NCBI RefSeq assembly: GCF_025399795.1
Contig: NZ_JAODTZ010000018.1
Coordinates: 62,001-126,000 of the forward strand
Direction: 5' to 3'
Origin: Streptomyces rhizosphaerihabitans
GTDB taxonomy: Bacteria > Actinomycetota > Actinomycetes > Streptomycetales > Streptomycetaceae
DNA: 64,000 bases
Part shown: piece by piece, positions 36,418 to 45,447 of the stretch
How the letters are laid out: every line of letters starts with the position of its first letter
Numbering within the stretch: the stretch's first letter is position 1
The notes under the pieces: generated by a model
Databases searched by the model: none
Told to the model about the DNA's origin: nothing
The model's input: the letters and a program-made list of their open reading frames with translations, nothing else
Position numbers and translations under genes: made by a program

Positions 36418-37440
36418 ATGGACAGGCGTGCAGCATCCGCAGGCGCCGCCTCTGCGACGATGCGCGCGGTCGTCGTCACTCAGCCCGGCGGCCTGGATGC
36501 CCTTCAGGTCACCACAGTGCCGATGCCCGAGCCGCAGCCCGGATGGGTGCGGATCAAGGTGAAGGCGTTCGGCGTCAACGAGTCCGAGGTCTCCACCCGA
36601 AAGGGCGAGTCGGACCCGGAGGTCACCTACCCGCGGATCCCCGGCATCGAGGGTGTCGGTGTGGTCGACCAGGCCGACGAGGACAGCGCTCTGCGCCCGG
36701 GCCAGCAGGTGGCGACCATGATGGGCGGCATGGGCCGGTCCTTCGACGGCTCGTACGCGCAGTACGTGACCGTCCCGGAAGGGCAGGTCATCCCGTTCGA
36801 GACCGGCCTCCCGTGGGAGGTGGTCGGTGCGCTGCCGGAGATGTTCCAGACCGCCTACGGCTCCCTCGCCACGGGCCTCGGGCTGCAGGCGGGGCAGACG
36901 CTCCTGATCCGCGGCGGCACCTCCACGGTCGGGCTGAGCGCGGCCACGATCGCGAAGGACCTCGGCGCCACCGTGCTGTCCACCACCCGCAATTCGGAGA
37001 GGGCCGGGGAACTGCGGGACGCAGGTGTCGACCATCCTCTGGTCGACAACGGCACCATCGCCGACCAGGTGCGCGAGCTGATGCCGGACGGCGTCGACGC
37101 CGCACTGGAACTGGTGGGCTGCTCGGCCCTCGCCGACACCTTCCGCACCGTCCGCCGCCACGGCACCGTCTGCTTCACCGGAGCCCTGGCGGGCCAGTGG
37201 GCGATCCCCGACTTCAGCCCGTTCACGATCCCGAGCGGGGTGCGGCTGACCGCCTACGCGGGCGAGGCCTCCGACCTGCCCGCGCAGGTGTTCCAGCAGC
37301 AACTGCAAGCCATCGCCGCCGGGCGGCTCAAGGCCCCGGTCGCGAAGGTCTACCACGGCCTGGAGCAGGTTCACGAAGCCCAGGCCGACGTCGAGGCCGG
37401 CACGACGCCGGGCAAGCACGTCGTGCTGCTCGACGACTGA
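36418..37440 (+). CDS. Zinc-binding-dehydrogenase family quinone reductase
   Basis: A 340-residue MDR protein. A short Ala-rich extension precedes the GroES-like domain (MRAVVVTQPGGLDALQVTTV). GVNESEVSTRKGES and IPGIEGVGVV follow, and the Rossmann domain has LLIRGGTSTVGLSAATIAKD. Zinc-ligand residues are not apparent despite the family name. AAGGAG at about 36,408 supports the ATG at 36,418. It starts a second cargo unit with the SnoaL-like genes. The substrate is probably a quinone or enone. Confidence 0.88.
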   Translation: MDRRAASAGAASATMRAVVVTQPGGLDALQVTTVPMPEPQPGWVRIKVKAFGVNESEVSTRKGESDPEVTYPRIPGIEGVGVVDQADEDSALRPGQQVATMMGGMGRSFDGSYAQYVTVPEGQVIPFETGLPWEVVGALPEMFQTAYGSLATGLGLQAGQTLLIRGGTSTVGLSAATIAKDLGATVLSTTRNSERAGELRDAGVDHPLVDNGTIADQVRELMPDGVDAALELVGCSALADTFRTVRRHGTVCFTGALAGQWAIPDFSPFTIPSGVRLTAYAGEASDLPAQVFQQQLQAIAAGRLKAPVAKVYHGLEQVHEAQADVEAGTTPGKHVVLLDD

Positions 37441-37509
37441 GAAACACACACCCTTCCACGCCGGTCAGGTCAGAGCCGGCCGGCCGCAGCATGCACGAAA
37501 GGAATCGAC

Positions 37510-37941
37510 ATGGGCGTCAACAAGGAAGAAATCAGCAAGACCATCATCGAACTGGAGAAGTCCTTCAACGAGCGGTGGAGCGTCGGCGACAACCGCGGCT
37601 ACCTCGACGGGTTCGCTGACGAGGTCAGCTATTTCGACCCGATCCTCAAGAACATTGTGGTCGGTCGAGACAAGGTCATCGCATGGATCGAATCCATCTA
37701 CTCCAACCCGCACATCGTTCGCAGCGAGTACCTCAACCCGCAGGTTCACGTCAGCGACAGCGGTGACTTCGCTGTCCTGGCGTACAACCTGAACACCTAC
37801 GTTCTCGACGAGAACGGCAGGGAGAAGCAGCTGCGCGCATGGAACGCCACTCACGGTTACCGCCTCATTGACAACCAGTGGCGCATCGTGCACTCCAACT
37901 GGGCATTCGCCCAGACCGTGACGGAAAAGATCGCTTCCTGA
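37510..37941 (+). CDS. SnoaL-like/NTF2-fold protein, copy 1
   Basis: A 143-residue cone-fold protein: an N-terminal helix EKSFNERWSVGDNRGYLDGF, then DEVSYFDPILKNIVVGRDKV (the typical SnoaL pattern of one module), and HGYRLIDNQWRIVHSNWAFA at the end. Such proteins act as polyketide cyclases, isomerases or hydrolases, or bind small molecules. Its sequence is AT-richer than the oxidoreductase genes. It is clearly paralogous to the next gene. Confidence 0.8.
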   Translation: MGVNKEEISKTIIELEKSFNERWSVGDNRGYLDGFADEVSYFDPILKNIVVGRDKVIAWIESIYSNPHIVRSEYLNPQVHVSDSGDFAVLAYNLNTYVLDENGREKQLRAWNATHGYRLIDNQWRIVHSNWAFAQTVTEKIAS

Positions 37942-37987
37942 CCGGGAGACGCCCCCTTCGGCGCGCACACCGAAAACGAAAACCAGC

Positions 37988-38473
37988 ATGACCGACAGAT
38001 TGGAGAATGTCGTGACCCCCGAAGAAGTCGAATCGCTCGTCGAGTTCGAGAAGTCCATCCAGTGGCAGTGGAGCTCGGGCGACCCGACAGGCTACATGGA
38101 CGCGTTGGCCGAGGACGTCAACTACGTCGATCCGCTCGCCGAGTACGTGATCGTCGGCCGTGAAGCCGTGCGTGCGCATTTCAAGCGCATCCACACCGGC
38201 CCCTCGGGCATCATCCGGCAGGAGTACCTGAACGAGATCGCGCGCCCGCTCAGCGACGACGAAGTTCTGCTGATCTTCACTTTCAATACGTACCAGCCGG
38301 ACGACAACGGCGGGGAGAAGCTGTTCCTGTCGTGGAACATGTCGGAGATCTTCCGCAAGACCGACGGCCAGTGGCAGCTGAGGCACGCGCACCTGTCCCT
38401 GCGTAATGCGTTTGATCCCGACAGCATCCCGAAGCTGCGCGATTCGTGGCTTCGCAGCAGCGTCGGCAAGTAG
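37988..38473 (+). CDS. SnoaL-like/NTF2-fold protein, copy 2
   Basis: 161 residues with the same plan as copy 1: EKSIQWQWSSGDPTGYMDAL, DVNYVDPLAEYVIVGREAVR, and WNMSEIFRKTDGQWQLRHAH. Conserved positions between the copies include WSxGDxxGYxD and the D-P pair before VGR. A heteromeric pair is possible because the two are adjacent and diverged. The start MTDRLENVVTPEE could alternatively be the GTG ten codons in. Confidence 0.78.
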   Translation: MTDRLENVVTPEEVESLVEFEKSIQWQWSSGDPTGYMDALAEDVNYVDPLAEYVIVGREAVRAHFKRIHTGPSGIIRQEYLNEIARPLSDDEVLLIFTFNTYQPDDNGGEKLFLSWNMSEIFRKTDGQWQLRHAHLSLRNAFDPDSIPKLRDSWLRSSVGK

Positions 38474-38739
38474 CGCGGCCTGCCGGGGAGGCCTTAAAGC
38501 AGCATCCACTTCTCGGAGTTGACAAGGCGGTACGGAGTGCCGACCGGGGGCTGGAAACCGTACAGGGGAACCGCGGCCTGCCCGCGGCGTCCGACAGAAC
38601 GCCTGGGGTGTCGCTTGTCGACCATCACGTGTCCGCAGCCTACCGCCCGTTTCGCCCGCTTCAGGGAAAAGGATGGGGCGTGCCGTCTGCGTCCGTGGCC
38701 GACGCCTCAGCCCGCTACCACCTGAGAAAGGAAACACTC

Positions 38740-39135
38740 ATGAACGGATCGACCCTGCAGACGTTCGCCACCGAGTGCGCGGAGGAACTTCCCGCAGCCC
38801 AGCTGGAGCATCCCTTCGGCCCGGACTGGGAGGTCTTCAAGGTCCGCGGCAAGGTCTTCATGCTGATGACCGAGGTCCCCGGGCGCCCCGTCGTGATCCT
38901 CAAGGCGGACCCCGAGGAGGCCCACGCTCTCCGGGAAAGCAACAGCCACATCACCCCCGGCTACCACATGAACAAGAAACACTGGATCACGCTGGAGGGC
39001 GGGACAGGCGTCAACGAGAAGCTCGTCAGGGAACTCGTCACCGACTCCTACCTGCTCGTCGTCTCCCACCTGCCCAAGGCCGAGCAGCCCGTTGACCCGC
39101 ACACCTACGGCACCAGCACGCGGGCGGCCCGGTGA
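38740..39135 (+). CDS. MmcQ/YjbR family protein, copy 1
   Basis: 131 residues of the YjbR/CyaY-like fold: LEHPFGPDWEVFKVRGKVFM, LKADPEEAHALRESNSHITP and GYHMNKKHWITLEG. The family is called DNA-binding by fold similarity to double wing proteins but has no firm function. The ATG at 38,740 follows GAAAGGAAAC. Its stop overlaps the GTG of the next gene. Confidence 0.88.
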   Translation: MNGSTLQTFATECAEELPAAQLEHPFGPDWEVFKVRGKVFMLMTEVPGRPVVILKADPEEAHALRESNSHITPGYHMNKKHWITLEGGTGVNEKLVRELVTDSYLLVVSHLPKAEQPVDPHTYGTSTRAAR

Positions 39136-39524
39136 GCACGGCCGGTGACCGCCTCCAGGACACCGCCCGCAAGACGGCCCTCGCCCTCCCCGACGTCAGC
39201 CACGGCCGCCCCTTCACCCCCGGACTCGACGTGTACAAGGCCGCGGACAAGGTGTTCCTGATCGTCACCGACGACCCGGAGGAACAGATCATCACGGTCA
39301 AGTGCGAGCCCGAGCACGCGCGGGCACTGGAGCGCGGCTACGCCTCGATCACCCCGGGCCGCTATCTCGACAAGAGGCACTGGATCTCGCTGGGGCCCGG
39401 GCGGGGCATCACGAAGCGGCTGATCAACGATGCGGTCGAGCACTCCTACGACCTGGTCGTCGACGGTCTGCCACAGAGCGAGCGCCCGCCGCGATCCCCT
39501 GGCCCGGACGCGGCCGCCAGGTGA
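39132..39524 (+). CDS. MmcQ/YjbR family protein, copy 2
   Basis: 130 residues, GTG start overlapping the previous TGA (GTGA), hence translationally coupled. It matches copy 1 throughout: GRPFTPGLDVYKAADKVFLI, VKCEPEHARALERGYASITP, GRYLDKRHWISLG. The tandem coupled pair suggests a heterodimer. Confidence 0.88.
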   Translation: MSTAGDRLQDTARKTALALPDVSHGRPFTPGLDVYKAADKVFLIVTDDPEEQIITVKCEPEHARALERGYASITPGRYLDKRHWISLGPGRGITKRLINDAVEHSYDLVVDGLPQSERPPRSPGPDAAAR

Positions 39525-39648
39525 ACGTTGGCCGCGCCCCCTTGGACACTGGCCGGCCTCAGATCAGCCAGGCGGCTCTGGGAGCTGGCGATGACGTCGC
39601 CTCATCGCGTCTCCGCGCCCGGCACTTCACCGTGGCCGATTCGCTGCT

Positions 39649-42600
39649 CTACAGCCCGGCTCCGGGATCGTCCGTCGCCACGGTCCGCAGCGGCCGGTGT
39701 CCCTGGTCGTCGAGCTGGGCCAGTTCGTGCTCGTAGTCGACGGTGATGGAGCCGTAGTAGTTCACCACCGAGCTGCGGGCCGGCGAAATGTGTGCCAGGA
39801 CCTCGGCGTCCACCTCGCGGCCGGCCCCGCGCAGTTCGCCGACGGCCAGGCCCATGTACTCGGTGTGCCAGCAGACCACCGCGTTCGTCACCACCGTCAG
39901 GCACCACGCCTGCTCGTTCTGCTGCTCCGGCTGACGGCGGGTGACCTTGCCCTCGCGGGCGTAGTGGAGCTGGCGGCGCAGGGCGTGCAAGGACTCGCCC
40001 TTGTTCAGCTGCCGGGCGATCTTGCGCCGGTAGCCCTCGTCCGACAGGTACTTCGCGGCGTAGATCGTTCTGCGGATCGCGCCGTACTCCTTCAGCGCGG
40101 CGGCCAGCGCGTTCTGCCGGGAAGACGCCGAAAGCTTGCCGACGATCAGGGAGGCGGTGGCGTGCCCGTACTTCAGCGACCCCGCCAGCCGCAGCAGGTC
40201 GTCCCAGTGATCGGCGATCAGGTTGAGGTTGGCCTTCTTCGTCAGCAGCGGTCCTGCCTTTGGGAACCGCTCCTCGTAGTCGCTCTTGGCGCCCACCCGG
40301 TACAGGGTGATCTTGCCCAGATCGCGGATACGGGGCGAGAGCTGCTTTCCCACCAGGTCGAACAGGCCGAAGTTGACCAGGGTGACGCCGTGCGTGTCCG
40401 TGGCATGTTCGGTGATCGGCAGGTCGGTGGCGTTGCCCAGGATCTCGTCCAGCACGTAGTGCGCCTCGCGGTGCGTGGCCACGATGACCTTCGTGCCGAA
40501 GGTGGAGTGCTGGTCGGAGACGTGGGTGTAGGTGGAGATGCCCTCGGACACGAAGTACTTGTTCAGGTGCCGGGCTGTGATCGACTTGCCCCGGGTGGGG
40601 AACCGCTGGCCGTCGGAGGAGGACAGGGTGCCGGAGCCGAACATCGCGGTCACCGGCAGCTTGTGGTGGTAGTTGACCAGGTAGATGTTCGCTTCGCGGA
40701 GCGTCTCCTCGCGGATGTACCACTCCGCGGTCCACGCCAGCACGTCGTAGGGGATGCCGCAGGACGCGGCCATGCCGTGCAGGCCGAGGTTCGTGGAGAG
40801 CCCGATCAGGCAGGCGATCAGATTCCTCTTGAGCTGCGCAGAGCGGGCCTGTTTGCCGCCGGCGTGGACGAAGCAGTCCAGGAAGCCGGTGTGCCGGTCC
40901 ATCTCCACCAGCAGCGAGGCGATCGGCACGTTCGGCAGCATCCGCTCCAGCTCGGCGTGCAGCTCCTCGGCCTCGGACGGGATGTCCTCCGCCGTCAGCG
41001 GCGAGATGACCAGCTCGCCGGCGTCGTTCAACCTGACCGGCCCGTCGCCGCGCCCCAGGACCTCCTCCAGGTCGGTCAGGGCCTCGTCGAGTTCGTCCAT
41101 CACCAGCGGCAGGGCCTGTGAGGCGTCGGGGCTTTTGCCGACCAGGCGGCAGAACTCCGTGCGGTGCGTCTCCCACTGGGCGGGCTTGAACAGGTAGGCG
41201 GCCGGGTTGTCGTAGCGGCGCGAGCCCGGCACATACACATCTCCCGAGCGCAGGCCGTCGCGCAGCGCGAGCAGCGTGCACAGCTCCCAGTAGTGCCGGT
41301 ACGCGGTTGCGTCGCCCTTGGCCGCGGCCTCGTCGAGGTAGCCCTGCCAGCGGGTCGGCACGAACAGCGTCGGTGCGTTGTCGGGGACGTTGCGGGCGCC
41401 GGTGGCGTTCAGCTCCCGCAGGATCGTGAGCGCCTCGATCAGGGGCTGCGCGTCGGTGCCGCCGGCGAACCGCACCGCCTGAAGCACCTTCGGTGCGAAC
41501 TGCCGGATGTAGGTGTAGGAGCCCTCCAGCAGCGCCAGGTGCCCGTGGTCCTTCGGCAACCGCACCGTGGTCCCGGCGTGCGCGGCCCGCAGCCGGGACA
41601 TGCCGATCTTCCCGCGCAGCAGCGTCCCCACCGCCTCGTCCAAGATACCGGCATCGGCCAGCACGGGCAGGATCTCCTCCAGCAGGGCGAGCCGGTCCTC
41701 GGAGAGCTTGGCCCGCTCGGCAAGCACCTCGCGCAGCTTGATCCGCGCGCGGGACTCCGAGCCCGACAGGGTCTGGTCGAAGAGCTGGACGACGGAGTCC
41801 AGGACATCGATCGAGGACTGGGCGAGCAGTGTCAGCAGGATCGGATGGCGCCGGTTCGGCTCGCGCCGCACCAGGGCCTGCGCGGTCAGACGGCGCCCGA
41901 TCTGGGCCAGGTAGCGGCGCCGTTCGGCGGGCAGGGACGACATGTCGAGTGTGTCCGCGCCAAGTCCCCGCAGGAACCTCAGCTTCTCGACCTCGCCACC
42001 CACGCTCGTCGGCGACGCCTGCACCGGACCGGTCACCAGCCAGTGCAGCCGCGAGGACCGCAGCTGCGCATCGAAGACCAGCAGCCCGTCCAAGCCCTGC
42101 GCCCGCTCGGGGTTCAGCAGATGAGCCACGCGGGCGTGGGTCTCGTTCTCCGCGGCCTGGCGGGCGGCGGCAACCTTCTCCAGCAGCGAGACGACACCCG
42201 GCCGGATCACCTTCGCCGAACGCAGGTACTCGCAGCCCAGCCGGAACAGCAGGCTCGGGGCGTCGTGCTCCATCGCGCGGGCCAGCAGGAACTCGTCCAA
42301 CTCCTTGAGCTCGATGGTCTTCGCCTGCTTCCACCCCAGATACTCGGCGATCTCCCGCAGATGATCGGTACGGGTCTGCTCACGCTCGCCGTAGCCCTCC
42401 AGATCGGCGACGGCGAGCCCAAGCTGGCGGGCCAGGCGGCCGACCGCCGCAGGCGGAGCGGCGGACACATCATCGGGGACGAAGCCCAGCCAAGGCAGGG
42501 CAGACAACTGCACAGCGGCGCCGAGCACGTTCTGGGCCCGGCGGAACTTCCGCAGGAACGCCTCGTCCGCCGGGGTGAGGGTGAAGTACCGGATCAGCTC

Positions 42601-42669
42601 GTCCTTGCCGATCGTCGGGAACGACCGCAGGGCCTCCAGCTCCTCATCACTGAAAACCCTCGTCGCCAT
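39649..42669 (-). CDS. tnpA: Tn3 family transposase TnpA
   Basis: 1,006 residues, the usual size of Tn3 transposases. The N-terminal DUF4158-type region starts MATRVFSDEELEALRSFPTI, with DELIRYFTLTPADEAFLRKF. The C-terminal DDE domain contains ISTYTHVSDQHSTFGTKVIV (first catalytic Asp in HVSDQHS), TDLPITEHATDTHGVTLVNF, and a final WCLTVVTNAVVCWHTEYM block. It reads toward the centre of the transposon, away from its inverted end at 42,823. Intact and presumably active. Confidence 0.96.
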   Translation of the reverse strand: MATRVFSDEELEALRSFPTIGKDELIRYFTLTPADEAFLRKFRRAQNVLGAAVQLSALPWLGFVPDDVSAAPPAAVGRLARQLGLAVADLEGYGEREQTRTDHLREIAEYLGWKQAKTIELKELDEFLLARAMEHDAPSLLFRLGCEYLRSAKVIRPGVVSLLEKVAAARQAAENETHARVAHLLNPERAQGLDGLLVFDAQLRSSRLHWLVTGPVQASPTSVGGEVEKLRFLRGLGADTLDMSSLPAERRRYLAQIGRRLTAQALVRREPNRRHPILLTLLAQSSIDVLDSVVQLFDQTLSGSESRARIKLREVLAERAKLSEDRLALLEEILPVLADAGILDEAVGTLLRGKIGMSRLRAAHAGTTVRLPKDHGHLALLEGSYTYIRQFAPKVLQAVRFAGGTDAQPLIEALTILRELNATGARNVPDNAPTLFVPTRWQGYLDEAAAKGDATAYRHYWELCTLLALRDGLRSGDVYVPGSRRYDNPAAYLFKPAQWETHRTEFCRLVGKSPDASQALPLVMDELDEALTDLEEVLGRGDGPVRLNDAGELVISPLTAEDIPSEAEELHAELERMLPNVPIASLLVEMDRHTGFLDCFVHAGGKQARSAQLKRNLIACLIGLSTNLGLHGMAASCGIPYDVLAWTAEWYIREETLREANIYLVNYHHKLPVTAMFGSGTLSSSDGQRFPTRGKSITARHLNKYFVSEGISTYTHVSDQHSTFGTKVIVATHREAHYVLDEILGNATDLPITEHATDTHGVTLVNFGLFDLVGKQLSPRIRDLGKITLYRVGAKSDYEERFPKAGPLLTKKANLNLIADHWDDLLRLAGSLKYGHATASLIVGKLSASSRQNALAAALKEYGAIRRTIYAAKYLSDEGYRRKIARQLNKGESLHALRRQLHYAREGKVTRRQPEQQNEQAWCLTVVTNAVVCWHTEYMGLAVGELRGAGREVDAEVLAHISPARSSVVNYYGSITVDYEHELAQLDDQGHRPLRTVATDDPGAGL

Positions 42670-42889
42670 CCGCCCGCCCTCCCATCACCGTCACCCGGTC
42701 AGCCCAACGAGCCACCCTGCGCACGGCAACGGGCCACCGCCCCGCCTTCCCCTAGATCACCCCAGATCAGGGGGAGCCTCGCAGGCTTAGCGTTGTTTTT
42801 TCGGCGGGAACTACTGGAACCCGTGTAGGCCCGTGTTCCTGCTGGCGGGAGACGGGATGGAGACGCCGGTGTCCGCGATGCCCGTGGTA

Positions 42890-43250
42890 GCGCCACTAGT
42901 CCTCGAAGTCACCATTTGCGGCGATGGGCCAGCCGTTGGCCGGTGCGGTGTCGTAGTGGAACTGGTCATCGTTCAGGACTTCAGCGGGCGTCTTCCAACC
43001 GGATCGTTTTCCGGGGCCTGCTGTTGAGGCGTGAGACACGACCTGGAGCTCATCTGGCCACCACCTGGCCAGGTCGGTGCCCCTGGGAAAGTACTGGCGG
43101 AGAAGCCTGTTCGCGTTCTCGTTCGTCCCGCACTGTCAGGAACTGTGCGGGTCCGCGAAGTAGACCGCGACGCCAGTGTCGAGCTTGAACTGGGCGTCAA
43201 CGCCTTCATTCACCCTGCCGGCCTGCCCATCACACTCCCACCACTGCGAG
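42890..43250 (-). pseudogene. IS30 family transposase C-terminal remnant
   Basis: The translation gives TGVAVYFADPHSS, NRLLRQYFPRGTDLARWWPD and GWKTPAEVLNDDQFHYDTAP. These are IS30 signature regions (FCDPHSPWQRG..N..LLRQYFPKGTD-like) separated by frame shifts. It lies directly beside the Tn3 right end. Confidence 0.7.
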
Positions 43251-43259
43251 TGTTGCGAC

Positions 43260-43470
43260 GACCGGTTGAATCCACCCTGTGACCCGGCATCGGCGTGAAG
43301 TCTCAACTCGTCTTGGCTCTGGGGGGATTCCGTCCCAATCGCGTTGCCAAAAGGCCATGTCCAGGGCTTCCAGGACGAGCGGGTCTCTTTCCTTGTCGCG
43401 GCGGACCAGCCAACGATCCGGCGAATCTGCCCGCACAGTCGCACTGCAGCACGATAAAACCATCCGCCAC
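43260..43470 (-). pseudogene. IS3 OrfB internal fragment
   Basis: RRIVGWSAATRKETR, then LVLEALDMAFWQRDWDGIPP. This matches the central region of the OrfB at 24.3-25.2 kb with frameshifts, and stops at an IS30 junction. A separate decayed copy. Confidence 0.65.
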
Positions 43471-43540
43471 TGGGAGATCCTGTACCACTCGCGCTATACC
43501 CGCTGGTCAGCCGTGCCGCCACTGCTTGGAAGCGGTACCG

Positions 43541-43582
43541 CGATGGCCTGGGTCAATGCCGGTTAACAAGGTGTTTGCTGTC
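43541..43582. repeat. att-like repeat, copy 4: candidate left end of the AICE block
   Basis: Minus strand: ACCTTGTTAACCGGCATTGA followed by CCCAGGCCATCGCGGTACCG. The core CCAGGC (43,546-43,551) is intact. The bases after it resemble the permease sequence (CATCACCATGCCGCT) for about 15 positions and then diverge. It could be a junction left by integration into a related permease allele. Confidence 0.55.
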
Positions 43583-43615
43583 GTAAGGACATTCTGAGGT
43601 TGCCTGCAGCAAGCG

Positions 43616-44662
43616 TCAGAATGCTTTCTGTCTTCTCCGGCGTGGTGTGCCGGATCCACCGGCGAGGTAGTAGGCGATCTCGTCGGGCTTGATTGATGCT
43701 GCGGCGTGCCAGTGCCCACCGCTGGTGGGTGGGCATGTCGCCGTCGAAGTCCTCGATGGACGTGATCTGCAGGGCGGCCCAGAGATAGAGGCGCGGGCCC
43801 TTCGCGCCGTCACCGCACGAACGTCTCTCCCATGCCTCGCCCGGTGTCTGGGAGAAGAGGTGATCGATGCGTCCGAAGTGCGGCACCTGCTGGGACTTCG
43901 GGACGGCCAGGACGTAGCCGATGGCGGTCTCTTCCCAGCATGCGGCGCAAGCGCCGCATGCTGGCCGTAGGCGGAATCGGCGGTCATCCAGGCGATCGGC
44001 AGCGGAGAGGCGATCACCCGCAGCACCATGGCCCTGGCCAGGTCAGGCTTGGTTGCGAAGGTGCGCTCGTCAGGAATGTGGGCGGCGCGGCAGCGGTCGC
44101 GGTCGGTGGTCCAGGACTTGGGCAGATACAACTCCCGGTCCACCAGGGCGCGTCCGCGTGTGGTGGCATAGGCAGCGAACACGCCGATCTGGCAGTTTTC
44201 GGTGCGGCCGGCGGTTCCGGAGTACCGGCGTTGCACGCCGGCCGAGGTGGTGCCCTTCTTCAGGAAGCCGGTGTCGTCGAGGATGAGGATGCCGTCGGGC
44301 TCGCCGAGTCGTTCGGTTACGTAGTGCTGGAGGTCGTCGCGGAGCTCGTCGACGTTCCACCGGGCGCCGTTGAGGAGCCGCTGCAGGCGGTCAGGGGTTC
44401 GGTTTTCAGCGTATTCGGCCAGTTGCCAGCCGTTCTTTCGGCCGACCGGGCCCAGCAGTCCACGGATGTAGTCACGCATCCTGCGACGCGGCTCGACGCG
44501 CTTGAAGCGGTGGCCGGTACGCAGGAACAGTTCCTCGAGCTCGTCGTTCCAGATCTCAACTGCACGCTCGTCAATCACGCTAGGAGCCCAGAGCGTTGCC
44601 ACTACCGACGGCGGCTGCACACGATCGAGGGGCGGCCCGGGAAAGAGAACACAGGCCGGCAA
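43616..44662 (-). pseudogene. IS701-like transposase, frameshifted and C-terminally truncated
   Basis: The N-terminal 225 or so residues are well preserved (EIWNDELEELFLRTGHRFKR, then GILILDDTGFLKKGTTSAGV with the catalytic DDTG motif, and AWMTADSAYGQ). Near 43,940-43,980 the frame breaks; the next frame continues with FGRIDHLFSQTPGEAWERRS to HQRWALARRS. Just beyond, after YYLAGG, the sequence becomes foreign. The C-terminal third is missing. Confidence 0.8.
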
Positions 44663-44865
44663 TCAGCTCACTACACTCACCGAAACCGCCCCTGAACAGG
44701 GAAAACGTCAAAGTGCTGCTGGAGTATTAGGCAATCAATTTGGCGCGAGCCTCAAAAAATCATGACCCCAACGTCGCGCTTCACCGGGCAGGTCCACAGT
44801 CTGCCCACCGCACTGGAAGCTTACGAGGCAATGATCACTCGCGCCAAATCAGCTTCACCTTCCTG

Positions 44866-45091
44866 AGGGCTGTCCCGTGATCCCCGGCGGGCGCACGACG
44901 ACAGCTACGGCACTCCCCCAAGCTCTTCGGGCAGGGGGGACCCCCACACCGCGTTGTCGGATCGCCCGGATACGCCCAGCATGAGGACGACCCTCCGCCT
45001 TGCGATGCTCCCCCACAGCCCGAAAGGCGTGGGAGGGGCCCCCAGCATCTGACGCCGCGCGCTGATCCACCGGGGATTACGGGACAGCCCT
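44866..45091. mobile_element. 226-bp miniature element with IS5-type inverted ends
   Basis: The terminal repeats are AGGGCTGTCCCGTGATCCCC on the left and AGGGCTGTCCCGTAATCCCC (minus strand) on the right, each continuing GGYGG. It is non-coding. These ends resemble IS5-family elements common in Streptomyces, so it is probably mobilised in trans. It lies just upstream of the RiPP genes. Confidence 0.75.
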
Positions 45092-45447
45092 TAGGGTGCC
45101 GCGTCGGCACCTGTCAGGCATGGCCTACGACCCGAATCCCGTGGATGGAACGGCCAACTCCCCAAGGAGTTTCGATCTGTCGGCTGCGTTTCGACACTCG
45201 TTTGGTCCATTGAGAGGAAAGGCCAGGGAGGAGGTCACAGCTGCGTCTCCGCCTGCCCCTGTAGCGAATATGCCCAGGTCACAGTCACAAGTGGAGTGTC
45301 CGGTTACTTGGCGGGCTTCCCCTCGGTATACGGACACGGCCACTCGGAGGCGGTTCTGAGTTTCGAAGTGATGACCTGCATGGTAAAGATTGGGGCGCAG
45401 GCGGCCATAGCGCCCGCCACCCTGTCATTGAGTGCAAGGAAGAAGAA
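45092..45447. other. Leader/promoter region of the RiPP cluster
   Basis: A 79-codon ORF at 45,120-45,359 has no family-like sequence and is not called. A possible promoter (TGATGACC ... TAAAGAT near 45,370-45,388) is followed by GGGCGC...GCGCCC (about 45,391-45,414), which could form a hairpin in the 5' leader. Confidence 0.3.

Larger units (their letters stand above)
30944..42823. mobile_element. Tn3-family transposon with ten-gene redox cargo
   Basis: The ends are inverted repeats of about 38 bp (GGGGTTCCAGTAGTTCCCGC... on the left, CGGGTTCCAGTAGTTCCCGC... on the right, minus strand, running to AACAACGCTAAG). The element is flanked by direct copies of TGTAG (30,939-30,943 and 42,824-42,828), a standard 5-bp Tn3 duplication. 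It carries a resolvase at the left end, a transposase at the right end and cargo between, all of it apparently intact. The insertion therefore looks recent. Confidence 0.93.

Noticed and set aside
41164..42828. 554-codon plus-strand ORF opposite tnpA
   Set aside because: Antisense frame of the Tn3 transposase.
45120..45359. 79-codon ORF upstream of the RiPP precursor
   Set aside because: No RBS of quality, no family-like sequence, and it overlaps the likely promoter/leader; could not be supported as a gene.
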